A stretch of 64,000 nt of DNA, from NCBI RefSeq assembly GCF_945859685.1, contig NC_079148.1, forward strand, positions 31,817,946 through 31,881,945, written 5' to 3'. Numbering within the stretch: position 1 is the stretch's first letter; the number at the start of each line of letters is the position of its first letter. The DNA comes from Eupeodes corollae. Taxonomy: Eukaryota; Arthropoda; Insecta; Diptera; Syrphidae. The translations under genes were made by a program, and so were the position numbers. A model generated the notes under the pieces. The model was given only the letters and a program-made list of their open reading frames with translations, made no database searches and was not told the origin of the DNA. Positions 35,076 through 47,572 of the stretch are shown here, one piece after another.

Positions 35076-35389
35076 TTTTTTTGTAGAAAAGAAATCCGCC
35101 AAGATCAATCTTAATATCTCAAGAACTGACAGAAATACTATTTATAGAAGAGACTTTCAAAAATTCATTGTGTCTTTTTTTATAAAGCAAGTTTTAAAAC
35201 TTACAGTAATCGAATTCATAATATAAATGTTTTAAACATAGTGACGTGTCGTTCACATTTGCTTTGAATTATATGTAGATCACAAATATTGAAAATAATA
35301 TTATTCACCTTGAAAATTAAACGAACGAAAATTGATTAATGTTTAAAAGGAATGATGTTTTCTTGAAAGTTTTAGAAAAATCAAACTGG

Positions 35390-35640
35390 TATTGTTTTAC
35401 AAAGAAAAGAACGTTGAAAAGAATAAACATTAGAGGACTAACAATGCAACCTTGCGGCACATCACTAAATTATGTGAATTGATCGTTTGAACCTTAAAAT
35501 TTGTCAGTAGCACTGTGATATGCCTCCTAATTAAGCAAACACACCTTCATCATATTACCGGGTTCTAAATGTATGCTACATAACGGAACGAAATTGTCAT
35601 GTTCTTTTTTCAGACCAATCATTAAGCTTATATCACGAAC
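35390..35640 (-). mobile_element. possible LINE reverse transcriptase fragment
   Basis: On the minus strand, about 35470-35410, the translation PQGCIVSPLMFILFN resembles the RT motif GVPQGSVLSPLLFxLF of Jockey-like LINEs. The flanks are too decayed to extend it. Confidence 0.4.
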
Positions 35641-36369
35641 TATGATATTTGACCTCTGATTATGAATTTTTCAGACCAAAAATAATTTTGTTGCATTGCT
35701 GGTGAGAAAAATTTTTTTTTTAAATTTTAGAATTATCTGGTCTTAAGAGACACACCCTTTTATTAAACCAAAATGAAAAACACTACTTAAACTACAACTA
35801 CTACTTTTTTTTACAAGAAAGTGGGTAATGTGTAAAGCTTGAGTTATGTTGGACCAAGCTGAAGATAGCTAGTCAAAGCTATTGCTGGCAGCTAACTAAA
35901 TCTTAACAGTACTAGCATAAGCTTAGTTTCATGCAAATAAAAAAAAGATTTCATTAAGTATGTAGCTTCAACTAGAAAATTGTTGCTTAACTTTTTTAGC
36001 TTTCGTTTGTTTATTTAGTTATTGAGAAACAAAAGCAAGCGAATTTGGGATTTTGTATGAGATTGAAAAGTATTGCTTCCATTTAGAAAGAACATTTATG
36101 CATATTTTGGCTTTTCTGCTTTGATTTACCTACAACTTTACGGACATCTTATATGAAAATGACACTTTTCCAAAACAACTTGCTGAATGGTTTTACAAAT
36201 TGTAAAGCGTTTAACTACATAATCTTTTACTAGACAAAACTAAATCCAAGTTCCCACTCCACTCAGATATATCAGTGCTCCTTCTTTTCGCCTCCCCTAA
36301 TAAGTCATTAGCCCTACAATCTAAGTCTTAGTCACTAATTTTCGACAGTTTTCTATAGGGTTTTTAAAT

Positions 36370-36670
36370 TGGAGTGAATATAATGCATCCTCAAAAAATA
36401 ACCGTTTGGTGTGGATTTTGGGCGGCGCGGCGGTGGCGGCCGGCGGAGTAATTAGTCCGTACTTTTTTGAAAACGAAGTTAGTGAGGCGGTCAACGTTAA
36501 CAGCGAGCCCTACATAACGATGGTAGCTAATTTCTTATGGCCCAAATTGAACCATATGGACCTAGATGACATGTTGGACTAGCAAGATGGCGCTACGTGC
36601 CACGCATCAAACGCCACGACGACTTCTATACACAACATCTACCCTTGGCACGCGTGTAAACTCTGTCATA
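36370..36670 (+). mobile_element. mariner transposase relic with GC-rich insertion
   Basis: The translation reads MHPQKITVWCGFW, then SPYFFENEVSEAVNVNSEPY, FLWPKLNHMDLDDM and QDGATCHASN, matching the catalytic middle of insect mariner transposases; the Asp of QDGATCH is present. Between W and SPYFF lies a run of GGC/GCG triplets (36420-36447) longer than the Ala-Gly pair usual in this family. A TAG replaces a Gln codon near 36580. The 5' and 3' parts are absent. Confidence 0.7.
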
Positions 36671-36869
36671 TTCGTACTTTAACTCAAAAGAAATCTTAAA
36701 ATAAGAACTAGTCAAAGCTTTGAAATTCAAAATCTTGATATTTGTGCTGTTTTAACTATATTTTTTTAGGAAATGAAATATTTGACTGTTAACAGTCGAA
36801 ATGTTTTTCCTGAACACCGTTCAATTTGAATAAATATGATTTAAAACATAACCGGCTTAAGTGTTAATA

Positions 36870-37060
36870 TATGAGTTTTGCAACGGTGTAATGGTTGGGC
36901 TCATCAGAAGATGACCATTACACCTTGTCTTGACGCATATTTTCCCGAATAAATCGAGATTCTATATAATCCGAGCTACATAGAGCAACTGCGAATTATA
37001 TAGTCATCTTCTGATGAGCCCAACCATTACACCGGGGTGAAACGCATATATAAACTCTTA
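36870..37060. mobile_element. small foldback/MITE-like element with nested hairpins
   Basis: A perfect 31-bp inverted repeat (36885-36915 and 37003-37033) encloses 87 bp. Its outer flanks (ATATATGAGTTTTG and the complement of AAACGCATATATAAAC) still match partly. The first ten bases, GGTGTAATGG, also pair with CCATTACACC at 36915-36924, inside the long hairpin. No coding is present. Confidence 0.6.
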
Positions 37061-37559
37061 TGTTGCTGACATTTTAAATTATATTTATTATAATCTTCTA
37101 GCCTAAACTATTATTATAAATGAAGCAATTAGGAGCTTAAACTGGAAAAACACTAAGATAAATCCACGTAAATCCAGCTTTTACTATATTAAAATATCAG
37201 CCGCTAGAAGACATCTGTTATTTTTTTGCTAAAGCTTGTTTTTAATAACACGAAACCTAACTCTTACGTAAAAAGCCAAGTTAAAGTTTTAGCTTTTATT
37301 ATTCACAAGACTCATTACGGCATAATGAACAATGTCACTTCTGTGACAAATACAAATGTCTGTCAATTTTATGCAAAATATATAAAATTTTTTCCTAAGC
37401 ATTGGAATTATGTTTCTAAAGCTTCTGTACTTTATAAAGAGCAGACAAAAACTAATACTTACGTATTTAAGATTTTGACGACAAAATTGTCTCATTTTTA
37501 ATCTTCTGTGTTTTTGATTTTTCATAAAAGAAAATAAAACAAAATATATTAAGGTTTTA

Positions 37560-38360
37560 TACATTAATAAATATATTTCTGTTTATTATTTAGTATACAA
37601 TATAATTATATTTTCAGCTATATAATATAATATATATATTTATATATATGTTTAATTATTTTTTTTATTCCGCTAGTTTTTTGTAACATAATTTTTATTT
37701 ATTCATAATTTTACTTCACTTGAACATAAAATAAAATTGAACTTTGTAATTTTACTATTAATTATATATACAATGTTTTTTAAATTATAAATACAATTAA
37801 CATAAAAGGAAATATTATATTATTTCACAAACTCTATATCTAGTTATTTTATTTAATTATTGTTATTTTATTAATATTTTGAGCTAGTAAGCACTTTTTA
37901 TCAACATAAATTTCAACACAAGAAATTATAATTATATTTATAATATATATTACACTAAGCTTACATTTTATATTTAATTTTTGTTTTGTGTGATTTTTAT
38001 TTTATTTTTTGATTTATACAAATTTTTCTTAACATATATATTTTTTTAAGTAGTTATATATTTTTTTTATATTTTTGTCATCAAAAACATTAACTTTATA
38101 ATTTCCGTTTTTTTGTTGTTGTGTATTTGTTATTTTATTTCATTTGTTTAATTAATTTGATTTTTTTCTGGTAATGGCACATAATTTTATTGCATAACTT
38201 AACTTTTCTTTTTATTTTTTTTTTTCATTTTCTGTTCTCGTCATAGCTTTGTTTTCTTTTGTTAAATTTTTATTTATTTTAATGTTTTTGTCATTGTTTT
38301 AAATTTACATACATTTTACATTTAAAATATAATTAAACTATATTTTTTTTTTTGTAGAGT
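37560..38360. other. extreme AT-rich tract
   Basis: About 800 bp are dominated by A/T, with TATATA runs and poly-T. No repeat unit, gene or element end was recognised. Such tracts can act as scaffold-attachment or nucleosome-poor DNA; this is inference only. Confidence 0.45.
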
Positions 38361-39559
38361 ATTTTTGTTTGTTTTGTTTAACAGCATAATCTATCATCAA
38401 AGGGTATCATAAAAGATACTTGTTGATTAATTGAGTTTAAAGCAAAAACCATTTGTTTCAGGATGAATATATAAAAATTGTCTCCGTTTATTATATTTTA
38501 TTTTAATTTTATATTAATTAAGTTAAATTTTATTTTACTTGGGGAATGTTAAGAAATAAGTTTTACTTATTTGAACTTGTATAATCATATGATAAATAAT
38601 TAAATTAAATTAAGTTAAATAAAAAATGAAATATAAACAACTTATAAGTTATACATTTTTTCTCTTGAAATGAAAAAGAGGTTGACAAGAATCTATAGTA
38701 TAATGACAGTACTCAGTTTTACCAATTTGAAGTTTTTTTTTTTAAATAATGTTCTGTCTGAAATACATTTGATTAAGGTTTTGACTTTAAAATCTTTATT
38801 TTTTATAGAATTTATCTGATTACGGGGTGAAATAGGATAAAGAGCAATAAAGTTGTATGTGATTTTTTATTTGTATTTCAACAATTTACGACGTATTTTT
38901 TAACTTAAGATCTTTAAAAATGTAACTTTGGTAAGGTTCAATTCAAAAAATATTTTATTGAATTATGGCACTTAACAACAGGGGTATGTATAGATTACAA
39001 ACACATTACACTTTTTCTAAGGGTTTTGATTGGTTTAGTACGAATTCGACTTCAAAAATTATGACATAATGTCAGGTTTTTGAGATATAATTTTTTGTTA
39101 TTCAAAAATAATTTTCCAAATCTACAATGTCTTACTTCGATATTCCATTCAAAATTGTTCAGTATTTTATGTGTTTAAAATAAATTCTTAGCAGTTGTAT
39201 TTACCTAAACTACATTTAACGCTGAAACTTTTCTGCTAAAATGGTTTGTAACAGAAAAACGCAAGACGGTATTAGAGCAATAACTTATTGTTTTAAGCGT
39301 ATAACATACATAAAGTATAAAAATAATGTCGACAAAGGGTAATTCTGTGTTTGAGCACATTTCGCTAAAATCGGAGGTTTGATTCAGGAACAGTTCTAAA
39401 CATTAACTCTTAAAGGAATTATTCAAAAACAAAAAGGAATTACATTAAAGGTTTTCCAAAACCTCAGACGGAGTCAAATGAAGACCCATAAGTCTAACTT
39501 ATAATCAATGAAAAATTCCCAATACTAATTGAGATCCTTAAATGATTTTGTTTGTGCAC
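38361..39559. other. AT-rich, nothing recognised
   Basis: No motif-bearing frame and no clear repeat was seen. Confidence 0.4.
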
Positions 39560-40680
39560 CAAAAAAAAATATTATCGACTTATCTTGCTTATAAGTTTGT
39601 AGGTTTTCGTATTTTGCCAAAATTGAATTATTCTTAAAAATTTTAAAACTACCAACAGTATTTTGCATTTTTGATGAAATAGTTTGATTTGAAAATCTAT
39701 TTTTGTAAACAAATTTTTAGCCGAAAAACAATTTTTAAAAATTTTAGAAGCTTTTCTTAAAAGTCTTGAGTTTTTATAAAAACAAATAAAAATTGGATAA
39801 ATGAAAGTAATTTAAAGTCAATATCTTCTATTGTTTACGAGATATCGAGAACCGAACATCAATTTTTACCAATTTTGCGTATTGTTTAGATTTTAATTTC
39901 TTATGAAAAAAACTGACTGTTGGATTCTTTTAAGAAAATTACTGAATGTCAAAAACAATATTTTCTATGAGATAAACTATTTTCAATTTGATTTTTCTCA
40001 AAACTACTGAATGTTGAAAATAGTATTTTTTATAAGACAAAATTAGTTCAAAGTCATGATCTCAAATGTTTGAAAAGTAATTTGAGCCGAATATCAATTT
40101 TTCCCAAATTTGTTTATTTTTTTTTTGTAAAAAAAACTGTCAATTCGAATTTCTCAAAATTTTACCAGATGTCAAAAACATTATTCTTTATTGCACAAAA
40201 TTATGTTGGAGATAAAATTAGTTTTTAATCGTAAAATATTATTTTGATTTCTTAAAAAAACCGTTAGTTTGAATAACAAAAATATACTAGTTGGTATCAC
40301 GTCATAAAATATAATATATAAAATTGTATTCAACTCGATAGCATTATTGGTTCGTGAGATGTTTTGGATTAACCATTTTTTTTTAAATTAATTTTTTTGA
40401 GAGTCCTTTCTGCACTTCAGATTCAGAACTTCGTGTGTGTAGTTTGTAAGTCAAGATCATAAAATAAAGGATCTTTTAAAAAAAATATTAAAACTCTGTT
40501 TGATTATTAATTCAAACGTACGGACGTTCAAACGTAGGCTCACAAGCGCCCAAAGATATCTCCCTAAAAATCTTTTATTTTGACTCTAGAAACCTAGAAA
40601 TGTCAAAATGTTCAATTCGACAAATCGGACCGATAACAATAACTTCCTATCTAACCGAAAGAATTTAATTGGAAAAATTA
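39560..40680 (+). repeat. long-TIR AT-rich repeat family, partial copy
   Basis: The core words (ATCGAGAACCGAACATCAAT, TTACTGAATGTCAAAAACAA, GAGCCGAATATCAATTTTT) are colinear with 47.86-48.3 and 49.6-50.2 kb. The right end (about 40540-40660) carries TTCAATTCGACAAATCGGAC, the inverted form of the left end of the copy at 47573. The left end is lost. Confidence 0.65.
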
Positions 40681-40717
40681 TAAATATTTGTCTGGTTCTT
40701 TATACTTCACTAATTCA

Positions 40718-41209
40718 GGGGTGGAATCGGCTAAGGTGATTGTTGACTATTAATTTTTTGATAGTCAAATTGACTATCATTTTCATTCCGTCTGTGTAAG
40801 ATGATTCAACTCAACTCAATTCGATTGAACAATTTCATTCAAATTGTCAAAATTCGTTGTTGGCTTAGTGAAATTTTAAATTGATTCTTATAAAATATCT
40901 AAATAAAAGTTTCAAATTGATTGATTTTGAATAAAATTCTTATTTTTCTTGTTCTTTTTCGAATGTCGTAAGCTTTGTCGATCACAGGAATGTGTTTTTT
41001 AAAAGAAACAAAGTGAACTAAGAAAATTTCCCAGTCGTTTGTGTAAGCGTCTGGTAGCTCTATTCGGAATAAACAAATTTGTTTGAAAACGACTATCACA
41101 TTTTTTTGTGATAGTTTTTTAGGTATCAATTTGACTATCACCTTTTGTAGATCAAATTCGATCATTTTGATTGCCATTTATCAACAATCATCTTAGCCGA
41201 TTCCACCCC
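40718..41209. mobile_element. 492-bp TIR element (MITE-like)
   Basis: Terminal inverted repeats of 29 bp with one mismatch: GGGGTGGAATCGGCTAAGGT at 40718 onward and the complement at 41209-41181. Subterminal ATAGTCAAATTGACTATC words are also mirrored. A minus-strand frame of 92 codons (41177-40899) has no known motif. It abuts the LINE starting near 41225. No clear target duplication was found, so the superfamily is unassigned. Confidence 0.65.
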
Positions 41210-41836
41210 AGTATCTTAATAGGAATACCTTAAATAATTTAATGTGCATGCAAAGTTTTTAGCTTAAGTACAAATTATAGCGAGTTTAACTTAAAAAAAA
41301 ATTAACTTAACTCAGCTATTCGAAATTAACTGGGATGCGTTGTTTTTAGAATTTTGTTTAGATGAAACGATTTTACGAATCTATGAAAACTATTTTGATT
41401 GTTATTTCTTAATGACTATCCCACTTTCGCCTTTAAAACTTTAAAAAACAAATGAGATTAGGTCTAGGTGAAGTACAATCTATCAAAGAGCGAAGACCTT
41501 AAACTTTACATAGAACTGCAATACGTCTTTGTGAATTATCCAAACTTTTTGTACTCTGAATTCATTTTGAATACTGAGTGTGATCTTAAAATAAACTCCC
41601 ATGAGTTTTTGAGATATGTTAATAGCAAACGTAAGTTTAACGGATATTACGGATTGAGGATTATCTTTCAAAATTTTTTTAACCATCTTCCAGAGTCAAT
41701 TTCGAACAAGTTCGCAGATTATTTTTAAGACTGCCGTTGAAGATTTTGTGCAAGCACTTCTTCATTTATTTTTTCGAACACACAAGAATACAGTTATTTT
41801 AACTCTTCAATTTCTGATACCTCTATACGTGACAAT

Positions 41837-42627
41837 GGGTCATATGCTAAAAGATGTTCTCAGAGTTAGAGCTGACTAGCTTGAACTCGCATGTGAGATC
41901 GATCGTGCAGACTCGAACTCAGAGTCATTTTCATATGCAAAAAAACTAGTTCACTCTCAAGAGTTCTGACTCAATGATATGAAAATGATTTCAAAGCTTT
42001 ATGTATGCACATGCACTAGTTAAAACAGATTTAGGATGGAATTGTATCTTGCTTTACTCGAACTTTATATTACAAAATCGAAAAATGTTGCTTTATTTGT
42101 CCGAAACATTTTTCTATTAAATTTACGTTCGGCATCGTAACTTGTTTGTTTAAATGGTGTCTTCAACCAAGGCGTAATGCCATAGCCTTCATCGCCCCAG
42201 TAATATTGCTGAATAATTATTATTCATATGATTAAATAAGAAATTATTTCTCAAAATACGGGAGTCGTGGACTGATCCTGGCCAACAAACTTCAATGCTT
42301 GTACATTTTTTATCCGCGTTGCACGTAGTCTGTACATTTATTGAGTAGTATCCTTTACAGTTGACGTACTACTCCATAACCTTAAGGCTTCTTTTATGTC
42401 TTGAGAAGTGTGTGGGAATATGACCAATCAGTTGCACGGCTTGCAATTTGTGTTGCGACTTGTTGTACCACCCTTCATAGAGCTTTCGTCGACAGATGGA
42501 TATCAACACTTTGAGTTCGAACTCACAGTTTGAGATCGATCTCGGTCTCTGTGCTTTTGTTGCCGCTCTAAGTACGTTCTCAGAAAAGTAAGTAAAGAGC
42601 TTGAACTCATCTTTTTGCATATGAGCC
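41837..42627 (-). mobile_element. PIF/Harbinger element with transposase relic
   Basis: The ends GGGTCATATGCTAAAAGATG and GGCTCATATGCAAAAAGATG (complement strand) form about 20-bp terminal inverted repeats. AAT occurs on both sides (41834-41836 and 42628-42630), as expected for the 3-bp target duplication of this superfamily. On the minus strand, around 42420-42130, the translation includes GYYSINVQTTCNADKK, VCWPGSVHDSRI and, across a frameshift, DEGYGITPWLKTPF and AERKFN. These are characteristic pieces of HARBI1-type DDE transposases. At 791 bp it is internally deleted and not autonomous. Confidence 0.75.
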
Positions 42628-42919
42628 AATATTTTAAAGCTAAATGAATGTGTCAGTTCTGGTCCTGTTGAAGTAACATCATTTATGTTTAACAATGTGT
42701 GTCTTATATTTCCTATCCTTTGTTTCTTAGTTCCTAGATCTTTGGAAATATTTATATCTAACACCAGTCTATACGAAAGGTTCAAAATTTTAGTCACGAA
42801 TTATCGTATTATAGGAAAATTGTCTGCTATTCTTAAATTCTTTAAATTTTTGTCTGTTATATAATATGTAAAAATTAAGATAGGTTTTTGAAAAAAAAAT
42901 CTAAAAAATAAATAAATTA

Positions 42920-43098
42920 GGTGGCGCAACAGTCCATTGAGAACTATGGGCCTAGTGACTTACAACTTTCAACTATTCCTGTGTGTGAGTACGGCTGTCA
43001 GGGATGGAAGGGACCTACAGTTTTATGCTGAACGGCTAATTTGAGAAATCACTTTTTATGACAAGAATTACACATAGTGGTTTTGTCAATTCTTCACA
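42920..43098 (-). mobile_element. SINE copy, 5'-truncated
   Basis: The minus-strand end GGACTGTTGCGCCACC (42935-42920) and the body (AGGTCCCTTCCATCCCTGAC region) match the SINE at 11003-11319. The tRNA-like head is missing at the 43098 side. It lies within the Jockey-like LINE. Confidence 0.7.
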
Positions 43099-44060
43099 TT
43101 TGTCTAAAATTAAAAATTTATTTAAATTCTATACTTTTTCCTTAGAGACTTTCTTAAAAATACTATCAAGTCAATTGTATCTTTACAGACTTTAGCAAGG
43201 CATTTGACAAATTAAGTCATGAAATTCTTCTTAATAAAATAAGTACTATTGTACCTAAAAACCGTTTGGTTATATCGATTTCGTCATATCTCCAAGATAG
43301 ATATTGAAGCGTCATGTTCAGTTATAGCTCATTATGTCAAATTAAATTCAATTCTGTTGTACCTCAAGGGAGCCACTTTTGTCCATTGCTGTTTATTTTA
43401 ACTATCACATCGGTAATCTCTGCAGATGACGTTAAAATTTGTCGAATTATTAACACTATTAAGGATTGTTAAGAGCTACAAGAAGATCTAAATAAATGTT
43501 GGCAATTGCGCAAGAAAAATCGTTTTTTAATGATTTACAAAAATGTAAGACACTCAAACGTAATGTATACGTTATTAAAATTCTGTATGTTTCTTAATTG
43601 AGGCCGATTCTTAAATACGCTTGCGATGTATGGGCACCATACTTTTTCGTTTATGTTGATAGAATATAAAATATTTTAACGTACATCTTTAAGATTTTGT
43701 CTTCCTTTTCCCCTGGCCTGATTGACCTTTATTGCTTCCACACGCTCTAAGGCGTCCTTTGAAAAATCTCTCATTTCTTTCTGGTCATAAAGAGTATTTG
43801 CGGTTCTGCTTTATAACTGGTGTATTTAATGGAACGATTTTATGTTTTCCTTATTCTTGGTCGCTTATATTGCAATCTGAGCTTAAGAAGGAATTTAACC
43901 CTTACAGCAATTGTTAGCAGATATAACTATGGCCCTTAATCAATAAGTTAGTAAATTTAACAAATTCTCTATACTCATAGACTTTATTAACAAAAATCCC
44001 AAATTTGCAAGCTTTAATTTAATTTTAATCAGTGGTTGAAATTAAGTTAGTTTTATGCTT

Positions 44061-47000
44061 AGATTTGAGTAAATTCTGTAGATTTAACGTAAGTGTTTGA
44101 CTTATTTAATAAAATCAAAAAAGAGAGAAATCGATGCATTTTTATTTTATTTAAAAGAATGGAACAGAAAATTTTGAATCGTTAGCGTAATTGATTAGGC
44201 CTTATTATGACCATTCCTCTAATTGCCAAATCTGGGCTTAAGTCAACCACACCGACATTCTCAGTTCTTCTCCAGCGACGAGACGCACACTTGTTGTTAA
44301 CGTTTTCTTAGAGTAATTTTTAATGATTTTAATTCGTTGTAAAAGCATGTATCGCTCTTTAAAATAATGGCATCGTTTTAGCTAGTTAAATGTCAAAAGA
44401 TAAAAGTTTGAAAAGTAGGCTATTCAAAATGAAACCTCTAATTAGAAAAATCATTATCAAATAAGAATAAAATAATACTGCCAACACGCTTAAGTGTTCA
44501 AAGTATAAAATTAAAGTTAATACCAGAATAATTAAAAATTTAAAGATAAACTTCAAAAAATGAAAGCTTTACAAATAAAAAAGTTTCTTGCAAATTTTTT
44601 TTTCTGTGAAATATACCACAGAAATTTGAGTTGATTTCGGTTTGATTCGGTTCAAGGTCAAATCCACTCACATAAGTTCACATTTTTGGCAACTCTAAAT
44701 AAAACATTCTTAAGAATTCAAAAACTATGTCAATGTCACAACGAAACAGGCAAAGCACTTTGTTCTTTGGTTTCTCCAAGACAAGGCCAACTTATTAATA
44801 AACTTTAAGTCCATTTCCGTAGTATTTTTGTTTCTCGAGAAAACAAAAGAAAAAGTCATATTGCACATTTTTGTACGAGTATTATATCCTTGAATATTGT
44901 GCTAAGGATAATTTTTAACCAGAGGACAATTCAATGTGAAATTTTTGTCACCCTTCCTTTTTAACACTATTTAAGGTAAATTACATCCCAAATACTTCCA
45001 CTTTTACATCCACATCCGCTTATACGATATACGAGGATGAATCAACATATATACATACATTTCTGCCATATCCTTCTTCCATTAAAACAATGGAAAATTT
45101 AAACAGAATAAATGTGTGTTTAATTGCAAAATTAAGGATAAAGGACATTTTTGGTTATAAGAAGAAAGACGTTGTGTGTGTGTATGGTGTATGAACAGAA
45201 CATCATCAACAACAATAACAACAACTACAACTATAGAATATTCGTGCGTAAATGATGATTTTCAGCTTTCATTTCATTTGGAGAAAGTAGGTATAAAAGC
45301 CCTTGAATCCTTCAAGGGAAAAACATACACATATACATATATGTATAACAATCATCTGTAAAAGCAAAAGTTGCACAAAAAGATATTCAGGATATAACAT
45401 CTTCTTATGTGAATAAAAAGGATCCTCTGTGTGTGTTTCTTCCGCTTTAATTGTTGTAATCACTTGTGCTTGATTCATAATTACCAGAAAAAGGATAATA
45501 AGACAATGAATGAATGAAAGCTGCTGCTACTTCTACAAGACAGTAGTTGATAGTTAGCGGTTGGATATAGGCTCGTTTACGACTTAAAAAGGTTCCGTAA
45601 TTTGCATTGTAATGAAATTGCTTATATACAGATACACTATACACGTAGATAGGTACGTACTTACTACGTGCAAGTATCCTTCAAAGTAATTTTCAACACT
45701 TGGTGCTTATACTACTACGAAATGGAAATCATCATCATCATCGGTAGAGTGGCGTGGAGCTGTGCCGCGGCGGCCGGCGTGGTGTTGTTGGCGAAGGTAA
45801 GTTAATATCTAAAGGATATGCCGCCATCATGTCTTCTATGGTAGATGATGGGAAAATTTTCATATTTTTCAAATTACTTTTTGGAGAAGATAATAATATA
45901 ATATTATTTGACAGAAGTCCTTAGTAGCATATTTTTCCACAACAGCAAAAAAAAAGGACGAACCATTTTCGTTATCGACAAAGAAACATTTCCGGTCAAG
46001 CCTTTTAAGGGTTTGGTTTTTTATTCTTTTTCGAAGAAAGAAACAAAAAATGACATTGTTGGTGAGATATTCACACAACAGCGGGCAATAATTACAAAAG
46101 TTTTGTTTTTTTTTGTTCTTCCTTTTTTGCTGCGATATTTAAAATCCTTTTTGCTCTTGTCCTTCTTCCGATTTCCGGCTGTTAAGGGGTTGACATTTTT
46201 GATTCAGTGGCAATTCACAAAAAAGAAGAAGAATAAAATGAAGTGTGAAACAAATACAAATAACGTTGGGTTGAAATGCCATCATACAAAATATAAGAAT
46301 AAGGGCTAAATGTCAAATAGACTTCTTTACTTTTTTGTTGTTGTTGGTTTTATATATGTATTTGTGAAGGAAGGAAGTTTATGACAGGCGTTTTTTTGTT
46401 TGAGTTATAGAATATCTTCAATGAGATATGAGATGATAAAGGTTTCAATATTTTTGTTTTCTTATTTCGTTTGGAATGTGTGTTGATTTGTATTTAATAA
46501 AGTTTTAAATTGAAATGAAAAGTTATTGTTTGCCATTCATTTTCGTTAATCAATTTTAATTAAATTCAGAAATTCAATAACGTAGTAATTATTTTATTTT
46601 CGAAGAAAGGTTTTAGAAGTTTTGTTTAAATGTATAAATTTATAAGCAAATAAATGAATCATTAATGATAGACATATATCAAGAATTTGAAGTCAAATGA
46701 CACTTGATTACAATAGATGAAAAATTTTGGGATCAAATGCGGAAAGAAAATGAGTGGCCCTTATTTTTACTGATAAATACTTATCTTTGTTGATAGATAG
46801 AACAAATTATTGATTTGAACATAATTGTATTTATTTCTTTTTAAAGAATTATTTTAATTATTATTTCACGTATTTTTGTTTAATTGATTAAAAGAAATTA
46901 AAGTGTATTGATTTTTTAAATTCGAAACTGATACTTGATAAATACATGAGTTCAAATATAAACAAAATGTGAAAAACCTTCAATGTTGCGTGTGTTCGTC

Positions 47001-47572
47001 CTTCAACTATAGTCTAAATGAGAAATTGGATATGGCTGAAATAACAGAGTATTTTTTATTAAATTCTGATACAATTGTTGGTTAAATATCGAGAAGTAAA
47101 ATCTCGAACTTTCAATAAAGTGATTGCTTTCTTTTAAAGTTTTTATAGTATTAATTATCACGAATATTACCTTTAGAAGATATTGTAATTATGTGTAATT
47201 TACTGATTTACAAATTAAGACGTATGTTTTAAAAAGCCTTTAAAACATCTACATCTGCAATTGTATATGTAATCAATAGTGCTTTCATGAAGAAGAAGAA
47301 CTAAAGAGACATCTGAGCAAGGAACTTATTCTGGTAGAGTTGACATTTTGGAAAATAATCCGCACAGTCGTTAATGAACTGAAATTAAATGTTTATGAGA
47401 GTACAAAAACCGAACAATATAAAAACTTATGTTCATTATCTTTGTAAGGTTTCAAAGTTATTCTTCAAAAAATATGTTTAAAGATAGTTTTCTACTTGTT
47501 GCTAAAAGTTTTTCCCAAAACTCGCTGTTTATATTTTGTTTAAGAGATTATTTGTCATAATATATTTTAAAT
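44061..47572. other. non-genic; unique-looking stretch around 44980-45830
   Basis: No gene was recognised. A copy of the dispersed motif AAATGAAACCTCTAATTAG lies at 44424. The part near 45000-45830 has ACA/CAT triplet runs and a GC island (45755-45785, GCGGCGGCCGGCG) and looks like fly intergenic or intronic DNA. An open frame at 45908-46309 lacks ATG and motif, so it was not called. Confidence 0.35.

Larger units (their letters stand above)
41225..44060 (+). mobile_element. Jockey-like LINE, interrupted by two insertions
   Basis: Pieces of one element read in order. The endonuclease-RT linker includes NWDALFLEFC and EFLRYVNSKRKF (41325-41730). Then LNECVSSGPVEV and NYRIIGKLSAILKFF at 42640-42840 recall GPDGIP and the NYR-KLS-PK-FE motif. 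Next come FTDFSKAFDKLSHEILLNKI, VVPQGSHFCPLLF and SADDVKI with the catalytic Asp pair (43185-43440). Finally RPILKYACDVWAPYF and a YNYG-type C-terminal region run to about 44060. A Harbinger element (41837-42627) and a SINE (42920-43098) split it. All frames are broken. The 5' edge is approximate. Confidence 0.65.

Noticed and set aside
42369..42797. 142-codon minus-strand frame as a gene
   Set aside because: It spans a Harbinger end, its target duplication and the host LINE, so it is a chance frame over two elements.
45908..46309. 133-codon plus-strand frame
   Set aside because: It starts without ATG, is rich in Lys/Phe from poly-A/T runs, and has no motif. It looks like chance.
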